Made by a program: the position numbers and the translations under genes
Origin: Bradyrhizobium sp. BR 10289
GTDB taxonomy: Bacteria > Pseudomonadota > Alphaproteobacteria > Rhizobiales > Xanthobacteraceae
Length of the DNA stretch: 64,000 bases
Assembly (NCBI RefSeq): GCF_019455385.1
Contig: NZ_JACOFR010000025.1
Location: 1 to 64,000, forward strand
Reading direction: 5' to 3'
Shown: positions 16,038 through 24,534 of the stretch, one piece after another
Layout of the letters: every line of letters starts with the position of its first letter
Position numbering within the stretch: the stretch's first letter is position 1
Notes under the pieces: model-generated
Seen by the model: only the letters and a program-made list of their open reading frames with translations
Databases searched by the model: none
Told to the model about the DNA's origin: nothing

Positions 16038-17057
16038 TTAGCCGGAGACGGCACAAGTCGACTGTCTGACGACGAGGCCGGTCGGTGGAATGGTGATGCC
16101 GGTGGGCCCCGCTCCTTCGCCCGTGATCAGACGAACCAGCATCCGCACAGCCTCATAACCCAGTTGGTCAAGCGGGTAGGCGACCGACGTCACGGCCGGC
16201 GTCAGCAGGTCGGCAACGGGTCCGTCATAGAAACTTGCGATGGATAACGCGCCGGGAACATCGAGGGCCAGTTCTCGCGCCACGCGTAGCGCGCCCGCGG
16301 CGACCAGATGGTTGGTGGCAAAGAGCGCGGTCGGACGGTCCGCGAGGGCGAGCACCGTGTGCGCACCTGCTTCGCCGCCCTCCCGGTCGTAGCCGCAATC
16401 CACTACGAGCCGCTTGTCGAAGCGCAGCCCGCGTTCGGCAAGCCCCTGCTTGAATCCCGCCAGACGCCGTGTGCCGAGGAATCGTCGCGTGCTGCCGAGA
16501 AATCCGATCCGCTCGTGGCCGAGGTCGGCCAGATGATTGATGGCGAGCGCCACGCCGGATTTGTCATCCAGCACCACATGCGGCAGCTGCTCGTTCAGGT
16601 AACGATTGACGAGCACGGCCGGCGCTCCAAGCCGCTGTACGGCCGCCAATTGCCGCGCTTCCTGTTTGCCGGTGGAGATCAGAAAGCCGTCCACCCTGTT
16701 GCTGGAGAGAATACGCGCGGCGAGGTTCGGGTCCTCGCCTTCCTCGCCGATGCCGCCGATCAGCATCGAATATCCGAGTTCGTAGGCCGCCCGTTGCGCG
16801 CCCTGAATGATCGCGACGAAGGCCGGGCTGTTGATCTCTGGCACGATCATCGCGAGGCTGCCCGAGCGCGCCAGGCGGAGGCCGCGCGCCTGCGGATTGG
16901 GGACGTAGCCCAGCTCCGCGATCGCGCGCCGCACCGTCTCCTTGGTCTCGTCCCGCACGTTGAGGGTCGGGTCGTTGTTCAGGATGCGCGATATCGCGCC
17001 GGGCGAGACGCCCGTCGCCTTCGCGACATCGGCTATCGTTACTCTCTTGCCAGCCAC
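16038..17057 (-). CDS. LacI family transcriptional regulator
   Basis: The 339-residue protein has an N-terminal HTH (VTIADVAKATGVSPGAISRI) and a periplasmic-binding-protein-like effector domain (SGSLAMIVPEINSPAFVAII, DDKSGVALAINHLADLGHER, ITIPPTGLVVRQST). The start is taken as GTG 17057; TTG 17060 is an alternative. A much longer reading to 17156 adds a non-conserved leader. It lies 91 bases downstream of the M20 hydrolase gene on the same strand, so the two are probably co-transcribed. A LacI-type operator at 18439-18460 is its likely target. The ligand is probably the transported compound or its hydrolysis product. Confidence 0.93.
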   Translation of the reverse strand: MAGKRVTIADVAKATGVSPGAISRILNNDPTLNVRDETKETVRRAIAELGYVPNPQARGLRLARSGSLAMIVPEINSPAFVAIIQGAQRAAYELGYSMLIGGIGEEGEDPNLAARILSSNRVDGFLISTGKQEARQLAAVQRLGAPAVLVNRYLNEQLPHVVLDDKSGVALAINHLADLGHERIGFLGSTRRFLGTRRLAGFKQGLAERGLRFDKRLVVDCGYDREGGEAGAHTVLALADRPTALFATNHLVAAGALRVARELALDVPGALSIASFYDGPVADLLTPAVTSVAYPLDQLGYEAVRMLVRLITGEGAGPTGITIPPTGLVVRQSTCAVSG

Positions 17058-17148
17058 CAAGCCTCGCCTCTGGATGATCTCGCGCCGGGGCGACAGGTAT
17101 CGGTCCGGCTCTCGAATCCTATAGCATCGGAAAGCGGCCGGCGCCGGG

Positions 17149-18414
17149 CTATCCACCGTCAGTCAGGTAGTCCCAGGCCGATAGCGTGTGGGTCTTGATG
17201 ACCGTCATGAACTCCTCGACCGACACGCATTCGTTGGCAGCCGCCATGCGCGTCGGTGCCGGCCCATAGATATAAGCGGGCACCTTGTGATAGCGCCAGA
17301 ACTTGCAATCGGTTGCGCCGAGCGAGGGAACCGCGACCGGGCGCAGACCGGAGACGGTCTCGGCGTTGCGCGCGAGGATGCCGACCATCGGGTGGTCGTG
17401 TGCGCATGAATTCGGAGGATTGCTGGCGGCCTCCTGAATGGCGACTTCCGCCTGCGGGTAGTCGGCGAGAATGGTGTGGATGGTCTGCATCACTCGAGCG
17501 GCATCCAGGCCGATCGGCAACCGAATGTCCGCCTCGAAGACGCAGGACGCGGGGATCATGTTGACCTTCAGCCCGCCCTGGACGGTGCCGATGTTCAGCG
17601 TGAGGCGGGTCAGGACGTCGGCGGCGCCGGCGCCCATCGCGCCGTCCGCTGCCGCGCGCACTTCGGGCAAGGCGAGATAGTTGCGCAAAGAAGGTGAGAG
17701 GTCGGGGACGATCGCCTCGATCTGTCCAAGCCGGGTGATCAGGCTCGCAGCGATCCGCGTCGCGCTCTCCGATTTGTGCAGATAGGCGCCATGCGCGCCG
17801 GCGGTCCGGACCGTGAAGGTCAGCCGCAGCGTGCCTTTTTCGGCGAAGCGGACGGTCTGCAGCCCACTCGGCTCCGCGTTGATCATGCAGTCGCCATGCC
17901 ATCGCGTGTCGTTTTCGAGCAGCCAGCGGCTGCCCCAGCGTCCGCCAGTCTCCTCATCCGACACGGCGGTGAGGCCAAGGCTGCCCGACAGCGCGGCGCG
18001 GCGGGCGTGCAGGTAGCTGAACGCGATGATCGAGGCGGCGGTGCCGGCCTTCATGTCGCAGGCTCCGCGGCCATGCACGCAGCCATCTTCCAGCGCGCCC
18101 GACCAGGGATCGCGCGTCCAGCCGCTGCCGTCACCCACCGGAAACACGTCGATATGGCCGTTCATCACCAGGCGCCGTCCGCTGCGTCTCCCCTCGAATT
18201 CGGCGACGATATTGGGCAGGTCCTCCCGCGGGGCGACGATCGACGGCTCGATGCCGCGGTTTGCGAGGTAATGCGTCACGACGCGCGCGGCCCGCCGCGT
18301 ATCGCCTGGCGGATTGGGCGACGGCTCCCGAATGAACGCCTGGAGAAACGCGATGTGGGAGGCTCGATCGCGCTCGATCTGGGCGATCAGATCCTCTTTC
18401 GTGACATGATGCAT
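17149..18414 (-). CDS. M20 family metallohydrolase (ArgE/DapE/acylase type)
   Basis: The 421-residue di-zinc hydrolase carries the metal motifs MNGHIDVFPVGD, GRGACDMKAG and SDEETGG, and near the C-terminus LGATDCKFW. Members remove acyl or amino-acid groups from amide-linked substrates such as N-acetylornithine, succinyl-diaminopimelate or N-acyl amino acids. The start is ATG 18414 because GGAAGG lies seven bases upstream; the ATG at 18420 is too close to that site. It is divergent from an amino-acid-type ABC importer and followed by the LacI-type regulator gene. The product probably hydrolyses what the importer brings in. Confidence 0.92.
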   Translation of the reverse strand: MHHVTKEDLIAQIERDRASHIAFLQAFIREPSPNPPGDTRRAARVVTHYLANRGIEPSIVAPREDLPNIVAEFEGRRSGRRLVMNGHIDVFPVGDGSGWTRDPWSGALEDGCVHGRGACDMKAGTAASIIAFSYLHARRAALSGSLGLTAVSDEETGGRWGSRWLLENDTRWHGDCMINAEPSGLQTVRFAEKGTLRLTFTVRTAGAHGAYLHKSESATRIAASLITRLGQIEAIVPDLSPSLRNYLALPEVRAAADGAMGAGAADVLTRLTLNIGTVQGGLKVNMIPASCVFEADIRLPIGLDAARVMQTIHTILADYPQAEVAIQEAASNPPNSCAHDHPMVGILARNAETVSGLRPVAVPSLGATDCKFWRYHKVPAYIYGPAPTRMAAANECVSVEEFMTVIKTHTLSAWDYLTDGG

Positions 18415-18438
18415 TGACATTCCTTCCGGTCCTTGTAG

Positions 18439-18460
18439 TTTAGTAAAACGATTTACTAAA
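18439..18460. promoter_or_regulatory. LacI-family operator between divergent hydrolase and transporter genes
   Basis: TTTAGTAAA and TTTACTAAA flank the core ACGA. The symmetric axis falls on the central CG, as in LacI/PurR-type sites. Only one position per half-site breaks the symmetry over 22 bases. It lies 24 bases before the M20 start and about 75 bases before the permease start, so one bound repressor could shut both directions. Binding by the nearby LacI-type protein is inferred. Confidence 0.8.
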
Positions 18461-18533
18461 GCGAGAATCCAAAGGCAAGCCGGTAGCTCCAGACCCGCGG
18501 CGACGAGCCGGCGGCACGCTGGCGATCGCGCAA

Positions 18534-19478
18534 ATGAATGTGCAGCGAGCATCGCAGGACGACGAAGACACCGTCATGGCAAGCGTATTGAGTGAAAATC
18601 CCGTCCTGGGCGGGCGAGACGGCTTTACCGAGGACATCTCGGAGTTCGAGCATGTGCGGCGGAAGCACGTCGGCCGCTATGTCAGCGCCGCGCTGATCGT
18701 CGCGCTCGTGTCCTGGGTCGTCATGGCGTTTGCCCACGGCCGGATCGAATGGGCCGTCGTCGGACAATATCTTGCGGTGCGCAGCATCGTCGTGGGCCTT
18801 GGCAACACGGTGCTGATGACGGCGCTCGCAATGCTGCTCGGCGTCTCCATCGGCGTGACCGTCGCCGTCATGCGGCTGTCGGCGAACCCGGTGATCAATT
18901 GCGCGGCGGCCGGCTATGTCTGGTTCTTCCGCGGCACGCCCGTGCTGCTGCAACTGTTGCTGTGGTTCAACCTTGCCCTGGTCTTCCCCAGTCTCGGCAT
19001 TCCCGGGCTTGTCGAGGTGCCGACCGTCGAAGTGATGACGCCCTTCCTCGCTTCGTTGCTGGGGCTCGGCATCAATCAGGGAGCCTATACGTCCGAGGTG
19101 GTGCGCGCCGGCCTGTTGTCTGTCGACCAGGGCCAATACGAGGCGGCCAAGGCGATCGGCATGCCTAACTTGCAAGCGCTGCGCCGGATCATCCTTCCCC
19201 AGGCCATGCGCGTGATCGTCCCACCGATCGGCAACGAACTGATCGGCATGGTGAAGCTGACCTCGCTGGCGAGCGTGATCCAGTTTCCGGAAATCGTCTA
19301 TAGCGCCGAAAACATCTATTACGCGAACAACCGTGTCATCGAGCTGCTGATCGTCGCGGGCATCTGGTACGTCGTCGTCGTCACGGTGCTCTCCACCCTC
19401 CAAGGACGGGTCGAACGATATTTTGCACGCGGCGCCGGCGCCTTCGGCGCAACGAGACGAGCCGGGGCATCGACGTGA
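18534..19478 (+). CDS. Amino-acid-type ABC transporter permease
   Basis: The 314-residue permease belongs to the polar amino acid (HisM/GlnP) family. An unusually long N-terminal part of about 55 residues precedes the first membrane helix (YVSAALIVALVSWVVMAFA). The EAA loop is EAAKAIGMPNLQALRRIILP, and GNELIGMVKLTSLASVIQFP is typical. Only one permease gene is present, suggesting a homodimer. No strong ribosome site precedes 18534; an ATG at 18576 (MASVLSENP) is a possible alternative. The gene overlaps the ATPase gene by four bases. Confidence 0.92.
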   Translation: MNVQRASQDDEDTVMASVLSENPVLGGRDGFTEDISEFEHVRRKHVGRYVSAALIVALVSWVVMAFAHGRIEWAVVGQYLAVRSIVVGLGNTVLMTALAMLLGVSIGVTVAVMRLSANPVINCAAAGYVWFFRGTPVLLQLLLWFNLALVFPSLGIPGLVEVPTVEVMTPFLASLLGLGINQGAYTSEVVRAGLLSVDQGQYEAAKAIGMPNLQALRRIILPQAMRVIVPPIGNELIGMVKLTSLASVIQFPEIVYSAENIYYANNRVIELLIVAGIWYVVVVTVLSTLQGRVERYFARGAGAFGATRRAGAST

Positions 19479-20239
19479 CGCCCATCGTCAAATCTGTCGC
19501 CCCGCGCAAATCCTTCGGCGGGTTCGAAGCACTGAAGGGCATTGATCTCGAAATCGACCGTGGCGAGGTGCTGTGCATTGTCGGCCCGTCAGGCTCGGGC
19601 AAGAGCACCTTCCTGCGCTGCATCAACCAGCTCGAAGTCATCGATGGTGGTGCCCTGTGGGTCAACGGCGAACTTGTCGGTTACCGGCGCACCGGCCGCA
19701 AGCTGTTCGAGCTGTCCGAGCGCGAGATCGCGCGGCAACGACTTGCGACCGGCATGGTGTTCCAGCGCTTCAACCTGTTTCCGCACAAGACCGCCCTGGA
19801 GAACGTCATTGAAGGCCCGGTTCAGGTCTTGAAGATGGAGCGCAGGCAGGCCGAATTGGCCGCCAAAGAGCTGCTCGCGCGCGTGGGTCTTGCGCACAAA
19901 TGCGGGGCTTATCCGATCGAGCTGTCGGGCGGCCAGCAGCAGCGGGTCGCAATCGCCCGCGCGCTCGCGATGAAGCCGGCGTTGATGCTGTTCGACGAGC
20001 CGACCTCCGCGCTCGATCCGGAGCTCGTCGGTGAAGTGCTTTCCGTCATGCGCGACCTCGCGCGGAGCGGAATGACCATGATCGTCGTCACGCACGAACT
20101 GGGATTCGCGCGCGAAGTCGCGAACCGGGTGCTGTTCATGGATCAGGGGCTGGCGGTCGAAGCCGGCTCGCCGGAACAGGTCCTCGGCAGGCCAACCCAG
20201 GCCCGCACACGCGATTTCATCTCGGCGGTGCTGGGCTAG
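19475..20239 (+). CDS. Amino-acid-type ABC transporter ATP-binding protein
   Basis: The 254-residue ATPase has Walker A GPSGSGKST, the signature LSGGQQQRVAIARAL, Walker B LMLFDEPTSALD and the switch His in VVTHELGFA. It energises uptake through the upstream permease. It starts at a GTG that overlaps the permease stop (19475-19478), showing translational coupling. The closest family is the GlnQ/HisP group. The gene ends 36 bases before the binding-protein gene. Confidence 0.95.
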   Translation: MTPIVKSVAPRKSFGGFEALKGIDLEIDRGEVLCIVGPSGSGKSTFLRCINQLEVIDGGALWVNGELVGYRRTGRKLFELSEREIARQRLATGMVFQRFNLFPHKTALENVIEGPVQVLKMERRQAELAAKELLARVGLAHKCGAYPIELSGGQQQRVAIARALAMKPALMLFDEPTSALDPELVGEVLSVMRDLARSGMTMIVVTHELGFAREVANRVLFMDQGLAVEAGSPEQVLGRPTQARTRDFISAVLG

Positions 20240-20275
20240 CCATTCGACGCCATCGGCGCGCACAGGGGAAATATC

Positions 20276-21103
20276 ATGTTGTCACGATCCAGCCTTTGTT
20301 TTGCAGCCCTCGCCGTTGTGATCGGGCTCGGCCAGGCTACGGGTATCGCTAACGCGCAGGGGGCGAAGACAATCCTCAATGCGGCGACGGTGCCGAAATA
20401 TCCTCCTTTCGAATTCAAGGACCCGGCATCCGGCAAGCTGATCGGTTTCGACGTCGATATCGTTGAGGCGATCGCCGCCAGGATCGGCGTCAAGGTCAAT
20501 TGGATCGATTCGAGCTTCGATCAGCTGATCAGTTCGGTCGAGACCAAGCGGGCGGACGTCATCGTGGCTGGTATGGCCGATACGCCGGAGCGTCGGGAAA
20601 CCGTGAGTTTTCTCGATTACCTCCACGCCAACACGGTGTTCTTCACGCTGCGTGCCAATGCCGCGCGCTTTCCTGATCTGGATGCGCTGTGCGGCAAACG
20701 GGTCGCCACCGCGCGCCGGACCATCTGGCCCGCGGCGGTCGAGAAATGGAGCGACGAGCATTGCACCGCAGCCGGCAAGCCTGCCGTGGTTGTCGTGGGC
20801 ACGGACGGATCACCGGATACGCGGCTGCAGTTGAACCAGGGGCGCGCGGATGCAGCCGTCCAGGGCGCCGAGACCATCCCGTATCAGAACACGATCGAGG
20901 GCAACCGCTACGTCATTCTCGGCAAGCCATTCCTCGTTCAGGACATGGGACTCGGATTCGCCAAAGACGATGCGCCGTTCGGGCTGAAGCTCAAGCAGGC
21001 GCTCGCGGCGCTCATGGTCGATGGCAGCTATCAGGAGCTGCTGCGCAAATGGGACCTAACGGGCAGTGCGGTCGAGCAAGCCATGATCAACGGCCAGCCC
21101 TGA
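20276..21103 (+). CDS. Periplasmic amino-acid-type ABC substrate-binding protein (family 3)
   Basis: The 275-residue protein opens with a signal peptide (MLSRSSLCFAALAVVIGLGQ, cleavage near IANAQG). It shows the family-3 pattern YPPFEFKDP, GFDVDIVEAIAARIGVKV and RADVIVAGMADTPERRETVS, with the later segment VQGAETIPYQNTIEGNRYVI. It delivers ligand to the membrane permease. AGGGGAA lies just upstream of the ATG. As third gene of the importer operon it completes a full transport unit. The ligand is unknown; with an M20 hydrolase across the operator, an N-acylated or conjugated amino acid is a good guess. Confidence 0.93.
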   Translation: MLSRSSLCFAALAVVIGLGQATGIANAQGAKTILNAATVPKYPPFEFKDPASGKLIGFDVDIVEAIAARIGVKVNWIDSSFDQLISSVETKRADVIVAGMADTPERRETVSFLDYLHANTVFFTLRANAARFPDLDALCGKRVATARRTIWPAAVEKWSDEHCTAAGKPAVVVVGTDGSPDTRLQLNQGRADAAVQGAETIPYQNTIEGNRYVILGKPFLVQDMGLGFAKDDAPFGLKLKQALAALMVDGSYQELLRKWDLTGSAVEQAMINGQP

Positions 21104-21549
21104 TGTGTCGTCGCGCCCTCTAAATCGTCCGGCTTGTCCAGATCCCTGGCCAATTGCATGATCGGCTCGAAATTCGAGCGCGCGTCCAGTGCGCTCCTCA
21201 AGAGGCTATGCGATTCTGCGATCGCAATTCGCATCGCTTCCTGCGGTGTGTTCCGGCGGGCCCGCGAAAGTCAGGCACTACGCCATCGCCGATAGCTCGA
21301 GGACAACCCGGCATCGATCAGGATGGTGCGCGCCCAGCCGCGGGAAGCACTGGTCTGTCCGTCCCATTCCGTGGCCGTTCATCTTCACCCGGTTACAAAT
21401 TGTTTCATGCCTGCCACGCCGGTTCCACTTTCCCGACCCAATTCGGCCCCGGAAGAGTTCCTAAAATTTCGGTAAGCGGGTCCGCGGGTAAGGATTTCGC
21501 AAGCAATGAAAGTTACCAAAAGGTCAACCGAGACTGGAGTATTTGAGCC
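21104..21549. other. 446-base gap with a possible gene remnant on the minus strand
   Basis: No intact gene is convincing here. On the minus strand a reading frame from about 21250 to 21100 encodes TPQEAMRIAIAESHSLLRSA, then a segment ending QLARDLDKPDDLEG. It has plausible protein composition and an AGGAAG site before ATG 21234. It then runs into the antisense of the binding-protein gene, so at best it is a truncated remnant or a very short gene. The plus-strand frames in the gap look random. Confidence 0.3.
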
Positions 21550-22578
21550 GTGAGCGAACCGATGACTGAGCAGGCCGCCCAGGATACTGGCGTCGTTGAA
21601 GCTGCGGCGACCGCGCTGCAGGCCGTCGAGCCTGCCGGCATCGAGGCCCCTTCGATTGCCCCCGACCACGAGACGCTGCCCAAACCTGATCCGGTGAAGG
21701 CGGAAGCCCCCAAGGTCGAGCCGCCCCCGATCGTGGTGCCCAAGAGTGAGATCAAGACTGAGATCAAGACCGAGATAAAGGCTGAGCCGAAGGGCGAGAC
21801 CAAAGCTGAGCCGAAGCTCGGCAAGCTCATCGTCATGGCGCCGTCGGAGCGCTCCTGGGATCGTGAGGAGTTTGCCCCGCATGTGAAGGCGGAGGAGCCC
21901 CGCGAGACCGGAGCCAAGCGCCGCCTGTCGGCGATGGCCGCGGTGGTGGCGATTGCGGCGAGCGTCGGCGCCATCAGCGGCGCGCTCGCGACCGCCGGCG
22001 TGATGCATTTTGCTGCCCCGGCCGTCGCGCCTGCTCAGGTCGCCGATACCAGCGCGCTGGATGCGTCCATTGCGCGGATCGATGCCGACATCGTTGCGCT
22101 CAAGGCCAATGTCGAGCACACCTCCAAGACCGGCCTCAGCCAGTTCAATCGCGCCAATGATCGCCTCGACAAGCTCGAAAAGGCGCAGGCCGAGCCGATG
22201 GCCAAGATCGCAAAACTGTCCGAGACCGTCGACAAGCTCCGCGCCACGCCGCCGGCAGCCCCCGCGCAGGCTGCAGCAGCTCCCGCGGCGCCCAAGGAGA
22301 CCACCGGCTCGATCGCGCCGACCCAGGTTGCGACCGCCGCCGCCGCACCGGCTCCCGCGCCCGCCGCTCCCAAGACCGAGGTCGGACGTTTGCCGACGAT
22401 CGAAGGCTGGAGGCTGCGCAATGCCGCCAATGGCGGTGCGCTGATCGAAGGTCGCGACGGCCTCTACGAGGTCTATCCGGGCGATCCCATCCCCGGCATC
22501 GGCCGCGTCGATGCGATCCGCCGCCAGGACGGCCGCTGGGTGGTCGTCACCAGCAAGGGCCTGATCGTCTCGCGCTAA
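21550..22578 (+). CDS. Membrane-anchored coiled-coil protein of unknown function
   Basis: The protein has 342 residues. The first about 120 are charged and Pro/Ala/Lys/Glu-rich, with KTEIKTEIKAEPKGETKAEP repeats. One membrane helix follows (AMAAVVAIAASVGAISGALA, about 130-155). A helical, coiled-coil-prone segment (about 170-235) and an Ala/Pro linker lead to a compact C-terminal domain (GRLPTIEGWRLRNAANGGAL... GLYEVYPGDPIPGIGRVDAI... GRWVVVTSKGLIVSR). The topology suggests a cytoplasmic N-terminus and a periplasmic C-terminal domain. The start is GTG 21550. A strong terminator follows. Confidence 0.8.
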   Translation: MSEPMTEQAAQDTGVVEAAATALQAVEPAGIEAPSIAPDHETLPKPDPVKAEAPKVEPPPIVVPKSEIKTEIKTEIKAEPKGETKAEPKLGKLIVMAPSERSWDREEFAPHVKAEEPRETGAKRRLSAMAAVVAIAASVGAISGALATAGVMHFAAPAVAPAQVADTSALDASIARIDADIVALKANVEHTSKTGLSQFNRANDRLDKLEKAQAEPMAKIAKLSETVDKLRATPPAAPAQAAAAPAAPKETTGSIAPTQVATAAAAPAPAPAAPKTEVGRLPTIEGWRLRNAANGGALIEGRDGLYEVYPGDPIPGIGRVDAIRRQDGRWVVVTSKGLIVSR

Positions 22579-22599
22579 GCGTCCGATATAGCACTTTTG

Positions 22600-22634
22600 A
22601 AAAGGCGCTTCACCACCCTGTGAAGCGCCTTTTT
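22600..22634 (+). terminator. Rho-independent terminator
   Basis: AAAAGGCGCTTCAC (22600-22613) pairs perfectly with GTGAAGCGCCTTTT (22620-22633) across a 6-nt loop, and the arm continues into a T-run. It begins 22 bases after the stop of the coiled-coil protein gene. It is the clearest intrinsic terminator in the window. Confidence 0.93.
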
Positions 22635-22671
22635 GCTTGAATAGGCTCGCGCCGCCGGTGTTACTGAAGGC

Positions 22672-24222
22672 ATGAGCCGCGCGTTGCGAATTCTCCTTGC
22701 TGTCGTCGTCTTGCTCGGCGGCGTCGTGCCGTCTTTTGCCGCAGAGAACGCACAGCCCATGCGCGGCACTGCGATCACCGATCGCGATCTCCTGCGCAAG
22801 CTCGACCATGACGACAGGCTGACGATCTCGCGGCTGCTCTGGCCGGAGCGCAACGCGAACTTTCCGCTCACGACCGATATGCTGTTCGGGTCGCTGCCGC
22901 AGCTCAAGGATATTCCCCCCGCCATCGATGCGGAGTTCGATCGCTATGTCGCGCAGCAGAAGGCGGCCTGGCCGACCGAGACCATCGGCGTCGGCGAAGG
23001 CTTTGACGTGCAGCTGTTCGACCGCGCCAATCTGAAATCCCGCGACACACGCTTTGTCCTCGCCGGCATCGTCAACCGCATGGACCGTGCCTATGTCTCG
23101 GAGGAGGCCTGCGGCGAGATCCGGCTGATCTACCGTCTCGCCCGTTTCGAGACCAGGCCCAACGGCAGCACGAGCGCGACGCGCCTGCCGATGACATTCA
23201 ACCTGGTGATGAAGGCACGAGATCCTCATCAGGTCGATGCGGGCGGCAAGCCCGTCACCTGCGCCGAGGTCGCGCGGCGCTGGCTCGACAATGGCGACTG
23301 GCAGGGCCTGATCGGCGGCGGCCGATCACCCGACGATGCGATGCTCGATCGCATCGAGACAAATATCCAGATCTCGATCGCGCCGAAATCGGCACTGCAC
23401 GACTTCCGCTCCGACTATCTGCTCAAGGTGTTCAAGTACGACGCCGCAACGAAGACGTTCGAGGAATCGACGCTGGAGAACCAGATCGACCGCGACAGGA
23501 TTCTGGCCGACGCCGATCTCCGGCGGGAATTCACGTCCTGGCTGCTTGCGCCGGACAATCTCCGCGCGTTCGATCGCGGCACGGTGCTGATCCCGGAAAA
23601 GTTTTTGGCCAAGGCTGCATTGGTGCCGACGCCCGCCGGCCTCGATGCATCGGCGATGCAGCCGGAGTTCGGCATGATGCAAGGGGAAGGAACGGGCGAG
23701 GGCAAGGCCGATCCCGTCTTCACCGACGACGACGTGGTCGGCGCGCTGAAGCAGGCTGCCGCGCGCGGCATCGATATGCAGAACATCCGCTCGGTCGCGG
23801 GTTTCCAGCGCCGTCTCAACGACGTCACCTGCGCCGGCTGCCACCAGACCCGCGGCATCGGCGGCTTCCATTTCCCCGGCGTGGACTGGCTTGCGGACAA
23901 GCCGTCCAATTCCACCATCGTGCCAGCCTCGCCGCATTTCGTCGGCGACCAGATCCGCCGCCGTGACATCCTGACCGCCTTCGCCGCAGGCAAACGCCCT
24001 GATTTCTCGCGCGGATTTGCCAGCCGCCCGCAAACCCGCGGCAGCGCCGAGCTCGCCGGCACCGAATATCAGGACGGCTGGGGCGCACATTGTTCCCTGC
24101 AAAATGCGGGATCGGGAACGCCCGATAAGAGTTTTACGTCATGGAGCTGTGCTAAGGGTCTGACCTGTCAGGCCGCCGCGGCCTCGAGCCGCATCGGCAT
24201 GTGCTTCATCAGGACGCGTTAG
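22672..24222 (+). CDS. Secreted protein with a single CXXCH motif, function unknown
   Basis: The 516-residue protein has a signal peptide (MSRALRILLAVVVLLGGVVP, cleavage near SFAAE). I do not recognise a named domain. CAGCH at 387-391 (LNDVTCAGCHQTRGIGGFHF) is a covalent haem c attachment motif in form. It sits in a large protein without other cytochrome hallmarks, so haem binding needs proof. Further cysteines lie near the C-terminus (HCSLQN, SWSCAKGLTCQ, GMCF) and may form disulfides, fitting a periplasmic place. It stands just after a terminator, so it has its own promoter. Confidence 0.75.
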   Translation: MSRALRILLAVVVLLGGVVPSFAAENAQPMRGTAITDRDLLRKLDHDDRLTISRLLWPERNANFPLTTDMLFGSLPQLKDIPPAIDAEFDRYVAQQKAAWPTETIGVGEGFDVQLFDRANLKSRDTRFVLAGIVNRMDRAYVSEEACGEIRLIYRLARFETRPNGSTSATRLPMTFNLVMKARDPHQVDAGGKPVTCAEVARRWLDNGDWQGLIGGGRSPDDAMLDRIETNIQISIAPKSALHDFRSDYLLKVFKYDAATKTFEESTLENQIDRDRILADADLRREFTSWLLAPDNLRAFDRGTVLIPEKFLAKAALVPTPAGLDASAMQPEFGMMQGEGTGEGKADPVFTDDDVVGALKQAAARGIDMQNIRSVAGFQRRLNDVTCAGCHQTRGIGGFHFPGVDWLADKPSNSTIVPASPHFVGDQIRRRDILTAFAAGKRPDFSRGFASRPQTRGSAELAGTEYQDGWGAHCSLQNAGSGTPDKSFTSWSCAKGLTCQAAAASSRIGMCFIRTR

Positions 24223-24249
24223 GCCACCTCCAGCCGATTTGGATGACCC

Positions 24250-24414
24250 ATGACGGAGACGAGCGAAGCCAACAAGGAACGCAATCGCGAGATTGCGCGA
24301 AATGAGGAGGCCAAGCAGATCACCGGCAGCATCCGCGTCAGCACCTGGGCGGTCGCGGTGGTCGTCATCGTCGGCGGGATTCTCTTCACGCTGGGCTGGC
24401 TGGCGTTGAAATAG
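24250..24414 (+). CDS. 54-residue single-pass membrane protein
   Basis: A short gene starts at ATG 24250 and reads MTETSEANKERNREIARNEE, a charged N-terminal half. One membrane helix follows (TWAVAVVVIVGGILFTLGWL), and the protein ends ALK. It lies 27 bases after the CXXCH protein gene and may share its transcript. The charged-then-hydrophobic layout and high GC3 codon use support a real gene. Function unknown. Confidence 0.6.
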   Translation: MTETSEANKERNREIARNEEAKQITGSIRVSTWAVAVVVIVGGILFTLGWLALK

Positions 24415-24429
24415 CCGGCGCTACTCTCG

Positions 24430-24518
24430 CCGTCATTGCGAGCGAAGCGAAGCAATCCAGTAATGCATGCGGGGTGGGATTCTGGATTGCTTAGTCGCTT
24501 CGCCCCTCGCAAAGACGG
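24430..24518. repeat. Dyad repeat, family C
   Basis: CGTCATTGCGAGCGAAGCGA with AAGCAATCCAG faces CTGGATTGCTTAGTCGCTTC and CTCGCAAAGACG. The inner loop is about 18 bases. Fragments of the same family (CGTCATTGCGAGCGTAGCTC at 50070 and CGTCATTGCGAGCAATGACG at 56023) are found elsewhere in the window. It lies between convergent genes. Confidence 0.75.
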
Positions 24519-24534
24519 AATATGCGGCGCGAGC

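Noticed and set aside
21154..21546. Plus-strand frame of 130 codons after the ABC operon
   Set aside because: Composition is Arg- and Cys-rich without any domain, signal or good ribosome site.
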